From NCBI GenBank assembly GCA_020723285.1, contig DYJE01000002.1, forward strand, positions 1-64,000: a stretch of DNA of 64,000 bases, read 5' to 3'. Shown here one piece after another: positions 45,709 to 54,499 of this stretch. The position numbers and the translations under genes were made by a program. The notes beneath the pieces were generated by a model. That model ran no database searches, was not told where the DNA came from, and was given only the letters and a program-made list of their open reading frames with translations. Positions within the stretch are counted from its first letter, which is position 1, and each line of letters starts with the position of its first letter. This DNA is from Desulforapulum autotrophicum (lineage in GTDB: Bacteria; Desulfobacterota; Desulfobacteria; Desulfobacterales; Desulfolunaceae).

Positions 45709-45726
45709 TGACTCACCGGTTTTTTT
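45696..45726 (+). terminator. Terminator overlapping a stop codon
   Basis: GGTGAG (45696-45701) pairs with CTCACC (45712-45717) across a 10-nt loop that contains the stop of the barrel gene, and seven T follow. The 5' arm lies inside the coding sequence. Confidence 0.55.
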
Positions 45727-45831
45727 GAAAAATCTTGATCAAAAACAGGACTTCCTATACCTTCGAACCGTGCTCGTATGCTTTTGCGGGGTGGGGCAGG
45801 TTGATCAGAATCAGAATACAGGATAAAATTT

Positions 45832-46629
45832 ATGACGATGAAACATCTGTGGGTATCAGCAGTTTTTCTGTTTGTGCTTTGTCCCTTGAGCGCTGTGGCT
45901 TTTGATCATCACCACGGCCTTTGGGATATCGTCCTTAAAAAACATGTGGTCATGCGGGACAACGGAACATGGTCCCAGGTGGACTACCGGGGCATTACCA
46001 ACGACAAAGCCCTGATGGGAACGTATCTCAATCAGCTTTCTTCTGTTCGCCTGAATGAATACGACTCCTGGAGCCGTGACAAGAAACTGGCTTTTCTTAT
46101 CAACGCCTACAACGCCTTCACGATCGATCTGGTGGTCCGGAATTACAAGGTGAAATCCATCAGGGATATCGGCTCCATGTTCAAAAGTGTATGGAGCATC
46201 CGGTATATCCCCATTCTTGGCCGAAAGCGCTCGCTTGATGAGATCGAACACGAACTGATCCGACAGAAAGGTGTTTTCGACGAACCCCGGATTCATGTGG
46301 CACTGGTCTGCGCGTCCATCGGATGCCCGCCATTGAAAAATGAAGCGTATACCTATGAGAATCTGAACGATCAGCTCGAAAAGGCACTGATTCTTTTTCT
46401 GTCCGACAAAACCAGGAACAGGTACGACGCCGCCAAAAAAACCTACCGTGTTTCTCCGATTTTCAAATGGTACGAGGGAGATTTCAAGGACAAATACGGA
46501 ACTCTTGAAAAGATGTTTATCGGCTATGCCCGGTTCCTTTCCAGAGATCCAAAGGAAATTCCCCAGATGATGAAAGGGGGGGCGGCCATCGAATTCGGGG
46601 ATTATAACTGGAATCTCAATGACCGATGA
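45832..46629 (+). CDS. DUF547 domain protein, secreted
   Basis: This 265-residue protein has a signal peptide (KHLWVSAVFLFVLCPLSAVA). Its DUF547 domain shows KLAFLINAYNAFTIDLVV, then SIRDIGSM, DEIEHELIR, and HVALVCASIGCPPLKNEAYT with the conserved Cys-x-x-x-G-C-P. DUF547 proteins resemble papain-like or thiol-containing folds, but their activity is not established. It lies 49 bp upstream of the glycosyltransferase gene and may be the first gene of that unit. Confidence 0.9.
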   Translation: MTMKHLWVSAVFLFVLCPLSAVAFDHHHGLWDIVLKKHVVMRDNGTWSQVDYRGITNDKALMGTYLNQLSSVRLNEYDSWSRDKKLAFLINAYNAFTIDLVVRNYKVKSIRDIGSMFKSVWSIRYIPILGRKRSLDEIEHELIRQKGVFDEPRIHVALVCASIGCPPLKNEAYTYENLNDQLEKALILFLSDKTRNRYDAAKKTYRVSPIFKWYEGDFKDKYGTLEKMFIGYARFLSRDPKEIPQMMKGGAAIEFGDYNWNLNDR

Positions 46630-46678
46630 GACACGATCCCTGTTTTTTTGAAGAAAGAGCGGTCCTGATGGAGGTCCT

Positions 46679-48148
46679 GTGCTGGGCTGGTTTCTGATAT
46701 CGGTGTACATCGCCGCGTCACTGGGACTTATGGCATACGGTCTCAACAGTTACGTGATGGTGGCCCTTTTCATTAAAAAGAAAAAAAACGCGGCTGACAT
46801 GAGAAAGGACGTTCTTAAAGCTTTCGATCCCCTGACGTCGGATCTTCCAGCGGTCACCACGCAGATTCCCCTTTATAACGAGTTTAACGTGGCGGAGCGT
46901 GTAATCGGTGCGGCGGTTGCCATGACGTATCCCGGAGGCAGGCACCGGATCCAGGTTCTCGATGATTCCGATGACGAGACAGCGGATCTGGTTCAGGCTC
47001 TCGTGAAGTCATACGCGACCAAAGGAGTTGACATAGCCTGTCTGAGACGGAATAACCGCATGGGGTACAAAGCCGGGGCATTGCAGGCAGGTCTCGATGA
47101 TACGACCGAAGAAATTGTCACGATTTTCGACGCAGATTTCATACCCCCTGAAGATTTTCTTCTTAAAACCGTTCCCTTTTTTCTGAACGATGAAAACCTG
47201 GGGCTAGTCCAGGCACGCTGGGGTCATGTGAACGAGAATGTTTCACATCTGACACGGGCCCAGGCCCTTGGAATTGATGGCCATTTCATGGTGGAGCAGG
47301 CGGCAAGGAACTTCAGCGGTCTTTTCATGAACTTCAACGGAACAGCGGGTGTGTTCAGGAAAAAAGCCATCATGGATGCCGGCGGCTGGCACTGGGATAC
47401 CCTCACTGAAGATATGGATCTGTCCTACCGTATGCAGTTGGCAGGATGGTCGGCGCTCTATATGCCCGATCTTGTTGTATGCGCTGAAATCCCCGAAGAT
47501 ATCCGGGCGTTTAAAAGTCAGCAATACCGTTGGGCCAAAGGATCCATGGAAACGGCGATCAAGCTTCTTCCCTCGGTGATCCGATCCGGGGTCCCCTGGT
47601 TTCAGAAAGTTCAGGCCTTTTTTCACATGACCCACTACATGATCCACCCTCTGATGGTGACGGTGGCTGTTCTGGCCTTGCCCGTGATCCTTACGCTGCA
47701 TCAAGACATGCCCTCGTGGGTTTTCGCACTTTTGTTCTTTTTTCTTTTTTTTACCGTCTGCGCTCCACCGTTTCTGTACATGACAGCCAGATCCACTCTG
47801 GGAAAGAGCCCTGTGAGGACCCTTGGAATCATTCCGTTCCTGATGATTGCAGGAACGGGGATCTCGTTATCCAATTCAAGGGCGGTTCTTGAGGCGTTTA
47901 TGGGGATACGCAGCGGTTTTACTAGGACACCCAAGAAAGGTCAGACACCGCAAAAAGTTTATGCGGTTCCATTGCCCGTGAGCTCTGTTTTCGAGCTGGC
48001 ATTGGGATGCTACTGTTTTTTTTCCTTTCTGGTTTATCTGGGACGGGGAAAATATCTGGTGGGACCGTTTCTTGCGATGTACGCTGCGGGTTTTCTTTTG
48101 ACAGGCATCATGACAGCACGCCAGACCATGGAAATGAAGAGAACATGA
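46679..48148 (+). CDS. Membrane glycosyltransferase, family 2 (cellulose-synthase-like)
   Basis: This 489-residue integral membrane glycosyltransferase has a membrane segment at the N-terminus (about residues 4-30). The GT2 core has TQIPLYNEFNVAERV, VLDDSDDETADL, TIFDADFIPP (DxD-like), TEDMDLSYRMQLAGW and the QQYRWAKGS motif (QxxRW). Four or so membrane segments follow. This resembles processive synthases such as mannan/glucomannan or lipid-linked GTs. Ribosome site GGAGG precedes the GTG start. It overlaps the next gene by 4 bp. Product unknown; a glycan or glycolipid is inferred. Confidence 0.88.
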   Translation: MLGWFLISVYIAASLGLMAYGLNSYVMVALFIKKKKNAADMRKDVLKAFDPLTSDLPAVTTQIPLYNEFNVAERVIGAAVAMTYPGGRHRIQVLDDSDDETADLVQALVKSYATKGVDIACLRRNNRMGYKAGALQAGLDDTTEEIVTIFDADFIPPEDFLLKTVPFFLNDENLGLVQARWGHVNENVSHLTRAQALGIDGHFMVEQAARNFSGLFMNFNGTAGVFRKKAIMDAGGWHWDTLTEDMDLSYRMQLAGWSALYMPDLVVCAEIPEDIRAFKSQQYRWAKGSMETAIKLLPSVIRSGVPWFQKVQAFFHMTHYMIHPLMVTVAVLALPVILTLHQDMPSWVFALLFFFLFFTVCAPPFLYMTARSTLGKSPVRTLGIIPFLMIAGTGISLSNSRAVLEAFMGIRSGFTRTPKKGQTPQKVYAVPLPVSSVFELALGCYCFFSFLVYLGRGKYLVGPFLAMYAAGFLLTGIMTARQTMEMKRT

Positions 48149-49050
48149 AAGGACGTGATAACGACGGGATGCTTTGTGTGCCGGGTTGTCGCCCTTTGAA
48201 GTGCGGCAGAAGAAGCTCCGGTCTGGAGCGTCATCACGAAGCAGCTGTTCTCGAACGCCTGTTCCGCATCAAATCCAGGCCGGGATACAGCAAAGGCGCA
48301 TGGGTTCGGGATGTTTCCGTGGTGATTCCGGTTCGTAACGAAGAACATCGTCTCATTCTATGCCTTAAATCCGTCATGTCCGATTCTTGTGTCAGGGAGG
48401 TGATTGTCGTGGACGGAGGATCTTCCGACAGGACACGCCAGGTGGCCAAGGCTCTCGGAGTCAGGATGATTGTCCACGACGCGCCACCTGAAAAAGGCGG
48501 AGGCCGTGGCGGTCAGATCAGGAAAGGTGTGATGGCCGCAGAAGGGGATGTGGTGGCGGTGGTCCACGCCGACACCCGGGTTGATCCTCTCACGTTCCGG
48601 ATCATACTGGACACTCTCAGACGGAATCCCCTGGTTGTTGGAGGGGCAGCAGGAACACGGTTCGATGACGATTACCCCGGAATTAAGGTGATCGAGTATC
48701 TAAACGCCCTCCGGGCGACACTGTTCAGAATTTCTTTTGGTGACCAGATACAGTTTTTCAGAAAGAAAGCCATTGTCGAAAACGACCTTTTTCCGAATAT
48801 TCCCCTGATGGAAGATGTGGAACTCAGTCTCCGTATGAACCGCCTCGGACGGACGGTGTATCTTTTCGGAAACTCGCTGGTATCAGCAAGGCGCTGGAAA
48901 GAAAAAGGATTTAGGAACGCCCTACACATCCTGTTTTATTTTTTTTCGTATCTTTTTCACCGTTTTTTCACGGTACCGGATGCCGTCAGGATTTACCGGA
49001 AGTATTATGGAGTGAAGGATGTTCCTTTATGTCCTTTTCAAGAACAATGA
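48145..49050 (+). CDS. Glycosyltransferase family 2, TIGR04283-like
   Basis: This protein has about 301 residues if the ATG at 48145 is used, overlapping the previous stop as ATGA; the frame is open further upstream but lies inside the preceding gene. VSVVIPVRNEEHRLILCLKS, then EVIVVDGGSSDRTRQVAKAL and GGRGGQIRKG, with VVHADTRVDP, match the TIGR04283-type GT2 proteins. The C-terminus has a weak hydrophobic patch (LHILFYFFSYLFHRFF). It is translationally coupled to the membrane GT, so both likely build the same product. Confidence 0.85.
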   Translation: MKGRDNDGMLCVPGCRPLKCGRRSSGLERHHEAAVLERLFRIKSRPGYSKGAWVRDVSVVIPVRNEEHRLILCLKSVMSDSCVREVIVVDGGSSDRTRQVAKALGVRMIVHDAPPEKGGGRGGQIRKGVMAAEGDVVAVVHADTRVDPLTFRIILDTLRRNPLVVGGAAGTRFDDDYPGIKVIEYLNALRATLFRISFGDQIQFFRKKAIVENDLFPNIPLMEDVELSLRMNRLGRTVYLFGNSLVSARRWKEKGFRNALHILFYFFSYLFHRFFTVPDAVRIYRKYYGVKDVPLCPFQEQ

Positions 49051-49191
49051 TACGTATTGATTTATCCGGTATGTTTTTCTATAATCGTCCAATATCTTCA
49101 TTCGTCTTAATATCCAACCAGCGGTGAATCACCGCCTTTGGAAATCATTTCATCAGTGTGACAAACAAAGAAATCCGATCGGGAGTGGTCT

Positions 49192-49446
49192 ATGCCGGAA
49201 AAGAACATACATGTCTATTCATTGAGCACATGCGGTCACTGCAAGGACACCCTATCTTATTTACGGAGAAAAGGCGTGGATTTTTCATTCGTTGACATCG
49301 ATCTTTTAAGCAGGGAGGAACGGAAGCAGATCCTTGAAAATGTGAGGGAAGTGAACCCCGAATGCAGTTTCCCCACCACGGTGGTCGGAGACAGAGTGGT
49401 GGTTGGGTACAACGAAGAAAAACTCGAGGAGGCTCTGGGCGATTGA
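49192..49446 (+). CDS. Glutaredoxin-like protein
   Basis: This 84-residue thioredoxin-fold protein has the active site CGHC (Cys14 and Cys17), the cis-Pro segment CSFPTTVVG and the GYNEEKLEEAL C-terminal helix. This resembles glutaredoxin-like/NrdH-type small redox proteins. Its stop overlaps the start of the ferredoxin:thioredoxin-reductase catalytic chain by one base (TGATG), so the two are co-translated. It is a plausible substrate of that reductase. It heads the six-gene redox operon. Confidence 0.9.
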   Translation: MPEKNIHVYSLSTCGHCKDTLSYLRRKGVDFSFVDIDLLSREERKQILENVREVNPECSFPTTVVGDRVVVGYNEEKLEEALGD

Positions 49447-49781
49447 TGGACGCGAAGGAACTGCACACCATGCTGAAGCCGATCCAGGAACGAAAAGGTT
49501 ATCATTTCAACCAAAATCACGATCGGACCCTGGATATTCTGAACGGGCTGCTCACCAATAAAAACCGTTACGGTTACATGGCCTGTCCCTGCCGTCTGGC
49601 TTCAGGTGAGCGAGAAGAGGATGCGGACATCATCTGCCCCTGCGAATACAGGGAACCGGACGTGAAGGAATTCGGGGCCTGTTACTGTCATCTGTATGTG
49701 TCTGAAGAAAAAAAAGACGATGAAGGTATCTCGAAAATCAAGGTTCCGGAGCGGCGACCCAGAGAACGAATGGCTTTTTAG
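49446..49781 (+). CDS. Ferredoxin:thioredoxin reductase catalytic chain
   Basis: This 111-residue protein carries the FTR catalytic signature: CPC at residues 47-49, CPC at 64-66 and CYC at 79-81. These ligate a [4Fe-4S] cluster and form the redox-active disulfide. The spacings (14 and 12 residues between motifs) differ a little from the plant enzyme (16 and 8). The start at 49446 is chosen over the open frame to 49362 because it couples to the glutaredoxin gene and gives the standard length. No variable subunit is nearby. Ferredoxin-dependent reduction of the glutaredoxin-like partner is inferred. Confidence 0.9.
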   Translation: MDAKELHTMLKPIQERKGYHFNQNHDRTLDILNGLLTNKNRYGYMACPCRLASGEREEDADIICPCEYREPDVKEFGACYCHLYVSEEKKDDEGISKIKVPERRPRERMAF

Positions 49782-49838
49782 GAAAAGAGTATCCGGATCA
49801 TGTCCGGATGACATGAACCCGAAACCCGGGAGAACATC

Positions 49839-51644
49839 GTGAATGTGACGGAACGTTACAAGAAAAACCTGATGGTTTCAAATGAAGACGGAATGACAAA
49901 GGCCATGGAAAGCGTGAAGACCATCGTCTATTCCACAGATCCCAGGGATATGGGCCTTGTCCGGAAAAGTATCCCTTGCCAGAACGCTTGTCCGGCAAAA
50001 ACAAATATACCCGGCTATATCCGGTGTATCCATGAAGGCCGCTACGGCCGATCTTACGAGCTGAACCGGATGGCCAACATTCTTCCGGGTGTTCTTGGAC
50101 GGATATGCAGTAAACCCTGTGAACTTTTCTGCAGACATGGAGAGAGCGACCTGGGAAAATCCGTGAGCATATGCAGCCTGAAACGGTCGGCCGCGGATTT
50201 GAAATCGCCGCTGCATCGTATCATGGAAGGGCTCTATTCGCCCTCGGGCAAGACTGTGGCTGTTGTGGGAGCCGGTCCGGCAGGTCTGGGGGCGGCCCAC
50301 GAGCTTTCGGTTCTGGGCCACCGGGTTGTCTTGTTCGAGGCATTTGACAAACCCGGAGGCATGCTGATGTACGGCATTCCAGAATTCCGACTGCCCAGGG
50401 ATGTCCTGATGCTTGAAGTTGAAAATATCCTAAGGCTGGGTGTTGTTCTTAAAACGGGTGTCCGTGTGGGCAGGGACATAAGTCTCGATGAGCTTCTCTC
50501 GGAGTTCGAGGCCGTTGTCATCACCACAGGCTGTCCGGTTCCCAACCGGCTGAACGTTCCGGGCGAAGATCTGGAAAATGTGTATCCCGGTCTTGAATTC
50601 ATGGAACGCGTGAACCGGGGTGAAAAACCGTATGTCGGAAAAACAGTCATGGTCATCGGCGACGGGTTTACAGCCATGGACTGCGCACGCTCGGCTCTTC
50701 GCCTCGGCGCGACGGAAGTGAAAATCAACATCCGAAAAACCGAAGAGTACATGCCTATCGACGATCTGGAAAAACATGAAGTGAAATTCGAAAAAATCCG
50801 TTTCTACAGTCTGGTGGACACACAACGGATTCTGGGAGAAAACGGCCGGGTCACAGGCATTGAATTTCTTCGGACAAAACTGGAATATTCACCCAGTCCG
50901 CCATACAGAACCGCTTCAGTTATGCCGGATTCCGAATTCATCGTTCCGGCGGATTCGGTGATCGTGGCCATCGGCCAGAGGCCGGAGCCTTCCGGGGTAT
51001 CGGCCAGCATTGAAGCGGACGGATCAAGAATACGTACGGTGAAAGACCGATTCAGTACGAATATCAAAGGGGTGTTCGCAGCGGGGGACTGCATGAGCGG
51101 AGCTTCCAATGTGATATCCGCCATATCCCGCGGACGTAATTGCGCCCTTGATGTGGACGAATACCTTACCGGCCGTAAACGGAAAATCCAGGTGGTGCGG
51201 CTTGAATCTGTGCCGAGCACGGACCGTGACAGGTCTTACGATTTTATCCCCAGAACACCCATGGACACCCTGGATTTTGATCAGAGGGTAAAACCCGGCA
51301 ATCCCGAGGTGGAAAAAGGGTATACAGCGGAACAAGCTGCAGATGAATCCAAGCGCTGCTATCTGTGCAGTCTTGTCTATACCATTGACACGAGCCGGTG
51401 TATCTACTGTTCAGCCTGCATCGACGTAGCGCCCAGGGACTGCATCAAAATGGCGGAAGATGTTCCAGTCATGGAAGACGGTTCGCTCAGCGCTGTCACT
51501 GAAACGAAAAAGTGGAACAGGGTGGCGGCCATCGCTATTGACAACGAACGATGCATCCGTTGCGGCAAGTGTTACGAAGTCTGTCCGATGAATTGCATCC
51601 ATGTGACCAAGACGGAACTTATCGAACTGAACATCGAAGACTGA
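49839..51644 (+). CDS. GltD/NfnB-like FAD oxidoreductase with C-terminal 2[4Fe-4S] ferredoxin
   Basis: This 601-residue flavoprotein has an N-terminal Fe-S domain (CQNACPAKTNIPGYI, then ICSKPCELFC and ICSLKR) as in GltD/dihydropyrimidine dehydrogenase. A FAD domain follows with GAGPAGLGAAHEL, then an NAD(P)-binding VIGDGFTAMDCARSALRLG and AAGDCMSGASNV. The last ~90 residues are a ferredoxin-like domain with CIYCSAC and then CIRCGKCYEVCP. Such proteins pass electrons between NAD(P)H and ferredoxin-type carriers. It lies 57 bp after the FTR gene and 25 bp before the next flavoprotein. Confidence 0.88.
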   Translation: MNVTERYKKNLMVSNEDGMTKAMESVKTIVYSTDPRDMGLVRKSIPCQNACPAKTNIPGYIRCIHEGRYGRSYELNRMANILPGVLGRICSKPCELFCRHGESDLGKSVSICSLKRSAADLKSPLHRIMEGLYSPSGKTVAVVGAGPAGLGAAHELSVLGHRVVLFEAFDKPGGMLMYGIPEFRLPRDVLMLEVENILRLGVVLKTGVRVGRDISLDELLSEFEAVVITTGCPVPNRLNVPGEDLENVYPGLEFMERVNRGEKPYVGKTVMVIGDGFTAMDCARSALRLGATEVKINIRKTEEYMPIDDLEKHEVKFEKIRFYSLVDTQRILGENGRVTGIEFLRTKLEYSPSPPYRTASVMPDSEFIVPADSVIVAIGQRPEPSGVSASIEADGSRIRTVKDRFSTNIKGVFAAGDCMSGASNVISAISRGRNCALDVDEYLTGRKRKIQVVRLESVPSTDRDRSYDFIPRTPMDTLDFDQRVKPGNPEVEKGYTAEQAADESKRCYLCSLVYTIDTSRCIYCSACIDVAPRDCIKMAEDVPVMEDGSLSAVTETKKWNRVAAIAIDNERCIRCGKCYEVCPMNCIHVTKTELIELNIED

Positions 51645-51669
51645 CAGCCAATTGGAATGAGGAGGTTCC

Positions 51670-52692
51670 ATGCCATCGAACGATCATTACGTGATCATCG
51701 GAAACGGCCCCGCCGGAAATCACGCGGCGGATGTCTTGAGGAAAAACGACCCGGATGCGCGCATCACCCTTCTTTCCAATGAATCCATGCTGTTTTATTA
51801 CAAGCACAAACTGCCTGCATTGATCAAGGGAACAATCGGTGACACGGAACTCAGCGTGAAGGGGGCCAGGGACTACAAAGAAAAAAACATCCGGCTCCGT
51901 CTGGGCCAGGAAGTCGAGAGGATCGATCCCAGGGAAAACCGGATTTATCTGAAACACATGGAGATCATGAGCTATACCAAGCTGCTCATTGCCAGTGGCG
52001 CAAGCCCCAGGGTTCTTCCCCTGGTGTCCAATTTCGCGAAGCATCTCAAGCTGTTTTCCTCGTTCACCGATGCATTGAACCAGATCGGAGATATCCGGAA
52101 CGGCAGGCGATATCTTGTCCTGGGCGGGGATCTGGTGAGTTTCAAGTTCGTGCGCATGCTTAAAAGCATGGGCAAGGAGGTGGACTGCCTTCTTTACCCC
52201 GACGCATTCTGGCCGTTCACCCTCACAAAAGATATGGCGGAAGCGGTGAATAAAAGCCTGACAAAGGACGGGATCCGGGTGCTTTCAAACGACGGACTCA
52301 AGTCAATGAATCAGACTTGCGAAGGAATAGACGTTGTGACGGATAACGGCTATACCGCCACGTTTGACAGTGTTTACGCTTTTCTCGGTATGGTTCCGAA
52401 TATCTCGTTTGCGCTGGGGAGCGGCATTGATACTGACCGTGGCATCCTGGTGAACGATCACTTGAAAACCAATTTCAACAATGTGTACGCCGCAGGAGAC
52501 TGTGCGCAGATCTACAACCCGGACATAAAAAGTTACTGGCTGTCCGTGGGCTGGAAAAACGCGGCTGTGCAAGGAGCTGTTGCGGCTGAAAATCTTCTGG
52601 GAGCAGGGTACGTGATTACCCCTTCCCCTAAAAGCATTCTTTCCGTGGAAGGGTTTACCGTGGATACATCCTGGTGGGAGAATTTTGATTGA
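51670..52692 (+). CDS. FAD-dependent pyridine-nucleotide disulfide-type oxidoreductase
   Basis: This 340-residue protein has an N-terminal FAD-binding VIIGNGPAGNHAADVLRK and a late GDCAQI motif (YAAGDCAQIYNPD). The overall length fits the NADH-rubredoxin/NirB-FAD-domain group. The KLLIASGASPRVLP segment is conserved too. There is no redox Cys pair like that of thioredoxin reductase. It lies between the GltD-like gene and korA, so it likely supplies or accepts electrons for that operon. Its own substrate is unclear. Confidence 0.85.
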   Translation: MPSNDHYVIIGNGPAGNHAADVLRKNDPDARITLLSNESMLFYYKHKLPALIKGTIGDTELSVKGARDYKEKNIRLRLGQEVERIDPRENRIYLKHMEIMSYTKLLIASGASPRVLPLVSNFAKHLKLFSSFTDALNQIGDIRNGRRYLVLGGDLVSFKFVRMLKSMGKEVDCLLYPDAFWPFTLTKDMAEAVNKSLTKDGIRVLSNDGLKSMNQTCEGIDVVTDNGYTATFDSVYAFLGMVPNISFALGSGIDTDRGILVNDHLKTNFNNVYAAGDCAQIYNPDIKSYWLSVGWKNAAVQGAVAAENLLGAGYVITPSPKSILSVEGFTVDTSWWENFD

Positions 52693-52732
52693 TGATCGCA
52701 TCGTATCGCAAAACAACAGGGAGCTGTTCCAT

Positions 52733-54499
52733 ATGAGCAGGCTGGATCTGGTGGTTGAAATCTGTGGCAGTGCCGGCGAAGGAACCATTTCCGCCGGTGA
52801 AATTCTGAGCCGGTTCATGAGCGAGGAAGGGTATGATATCATGTCCTTTGATTCGTATCCGGCGGAAATCAGGGGATTTGGAAAATGCGTGGCTCACACG
52901 CGGATCAGCCGGGGAGGTGTACTTACGCCAGGAAAATTCGCCGATGTGCTGATCGCACTGAACGATATCCATTCCATCGGTCAGCTTTCCGTGCTGAAGG
53001 AAAAGGGCGTTCTGATATACGACAACAAACCGGCCAGATACCATCTTGAAGATCAGAGTGTGGTGGGCTGGCTGGAACCGGGCATGACACCTTATGGCAT
53101 TCCTCTGACTGAACTGTCCATCAAGGCGTCTGGGAACGCTCGGGCAAGAAACATGGTGGCTCTGGGAGCTTTTTCCGCTCTGTTTGGCATTGACCGGGAT
53201 GCGTTTACCGAATCCATCAGACGAAGGTACGGGAAAAAACAGCAGGCGGTGATCGACAGCAATGTGAACTCCTTTCTGGAGGGCTACGCCTGGACCCTTG
53301 AAAATGTCAGAAAAATGGATTCATTTCGATTTGACGGTATGTCTGCCGAGGTCAAGCGTGATCAGCTGATCATCAACGGCAACGAAGCTACAGCCATGGG
53401 GGCTCTTGCAGCCGGACTCCATCTGTACGCCGGGTATCCCATCACTCCGGCCACGAAAATCATGGAAATCATGAGCAAGGAACTGCCCAAAAGAGGGGGG
53501 ATTTTCCTTCAGACCGAGGACGAGATATCGTCCATCGCCCATGTGATCGGTGCAGGTTTTGCCGGTGAACGTGCCATGACAGGAACCTCCGGGCCGGGGT
53601 TCTGTCTGATGAGCGAATTCACAGGCCTGGCGGTCATGGCTGAAGTCCCGGCGGTGATCGTGGACTCCCAGCGTGGCGGACCCAGTACGGGCATGCCTAC
53701 CAAACACGAACAGAGCGACCTGAACATCGCACTTTACGGCGGAAGCGGGGATTCTCCAAGGGTGGTGATTGCCCCAACCTGTGTGGAAGAATGCTATCAG
53801 GCAGCGGTACTTGCACTTTATATCGCTGAAAAGTACCAGACGCTTGTGATTCTTCTTCTCGATTTCTTTCTGTCCAACAGCATCAAGAATATGGACCCGC
53901 CCACGGCTCCGGAGACGAAATATCTGAACGCCCACATTGTGCCTGATGCTGAGGCTCTGTCCGATTACAAACGCTTCAGAATCACCGAAAACGGCATATC
54001 TCCGAGAACCATACCCGGAACGGAAGGAGGGATGTTTTTCGCCACGGGTCTCGAACATGACGAACGGGGAAAGCCTGTTTACGACACGGTGAGTCATACA
54101 CGGATGACGGAAAAGAGGTTTCGGAAACACAAAGGGATCGCCACTGAAATACCGGCTCCCGAGGTCTCGGGGTATGAGGGGGATGCGGACATCGGTGTGG
54201 TTGCCTGGGGGTCATCTGCGGGGGCGGCGAGGGAAGCGGTGGAATACGCCAATGAAAAAGGCATAAAAGCCGCCTGCTTCAGTTCCTTATTCATTTCGCC
54301 GTTTCCGGAAAGCGAGCTTAAGTTATTCAGTAAGCGTTGCAGAAAAATTCTCGTTCCTGAAATGAACTATTCCGGCCAGTTTGCCAACATGATCGCCAGA
54401 TATCTGGAAAGGCCCATGGAACGGCTGAATCTGGTGACGGGCCTCCCCATGGCATCTGAAGATATTTTGAAGAAAATCGAGGAGATCGAATACTTATGA
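52733..54499 (+). CDS. korA: 2-oxoacid:ferredoxin oxidoreductase, fused gamma-alpha subunit
   Basis: This is a ~588-residue protein. The gamma domain is at the N-terminus (VVEICGSAGEGTISAGEIL, then DSYPAEIRGFGKCVAHTRIS). The alpha domain begins near residue 205 (GNEATAMGALAAGLHLYAGY, PITPATKIME, VDSQRGGPSTGMPTK). The C-terminal part has WGSSAGAAREAVEYA. This is the two-subunit 2-oxoglutarate-type ferredoxin oxidoreductase (KorA) arrangement; pyruvate or branched-chain acids are also possible. The ATG at 52733 has GGGAG upstream and avoids overlap with the previous gene; a TTG at 52685 is an alternative. It overlaps korB by 4 bp. Confidence 0.88.
   Translation: MSRLDLVVEICGSAGEGTISAGEILSRFMSEEGYDIMSFDSYPAEIRGFGKCVAHTRISRGGVLTPGKFADVLIALNDIHSIGQLSVLKEKGVLIYDNKPARYHLEDQSVVGWLEPGMTPYGIPLTELSIKASGNARARNMVALGAFSALFGIDRDAFTESIRRRYGKKQQAVIDSNVNSFLEGYAWTLENVRKMDSFRFDGMSAEVKRDQLIINGNEATAMGALAAGLHLYAGYPITPATKIMEIMSKELPKRGGIFLQTEDEISSIAHVIGAGFAGERAMTGTSGPGFCLMSEFTGLAVMAEVPAVIVDSQRGGPSTGMPTKHEQSDLNIALYGGSGDSPRVVIAPTCVEECYQAAVLALYIAEKYQTLVILLLDFFLSNSIKNMDPPTAPETKYLNAHIVPDAEALSDYKRFRITENGISPRTIPGTEGGMFFATGLEHDERGKPVYDTVSHTRMTEKRFRKHKGIATEIPAPEVSGYEGDADIGVVAWGSSAGAAREAVEYANEKGIKAACFSSLFISPFPESELKLFSKRCRKILVPEMNYSGQFANMIARYLERPMERLNLVTGLPMASEDILKKIEEIEYL

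Noticed and set aside
45856-46746. A 296-codon open frame on the minus strand
   Set aside because: It is antisense to the DUF547 gene and has no own ribosome site or homology.
48007-48144. Upstream extension of the second glycosyltransferase
   Set aside because: These 46 codons lie in another frame of the preceding gene; the ATGA overlap at 48145 is a far better start.
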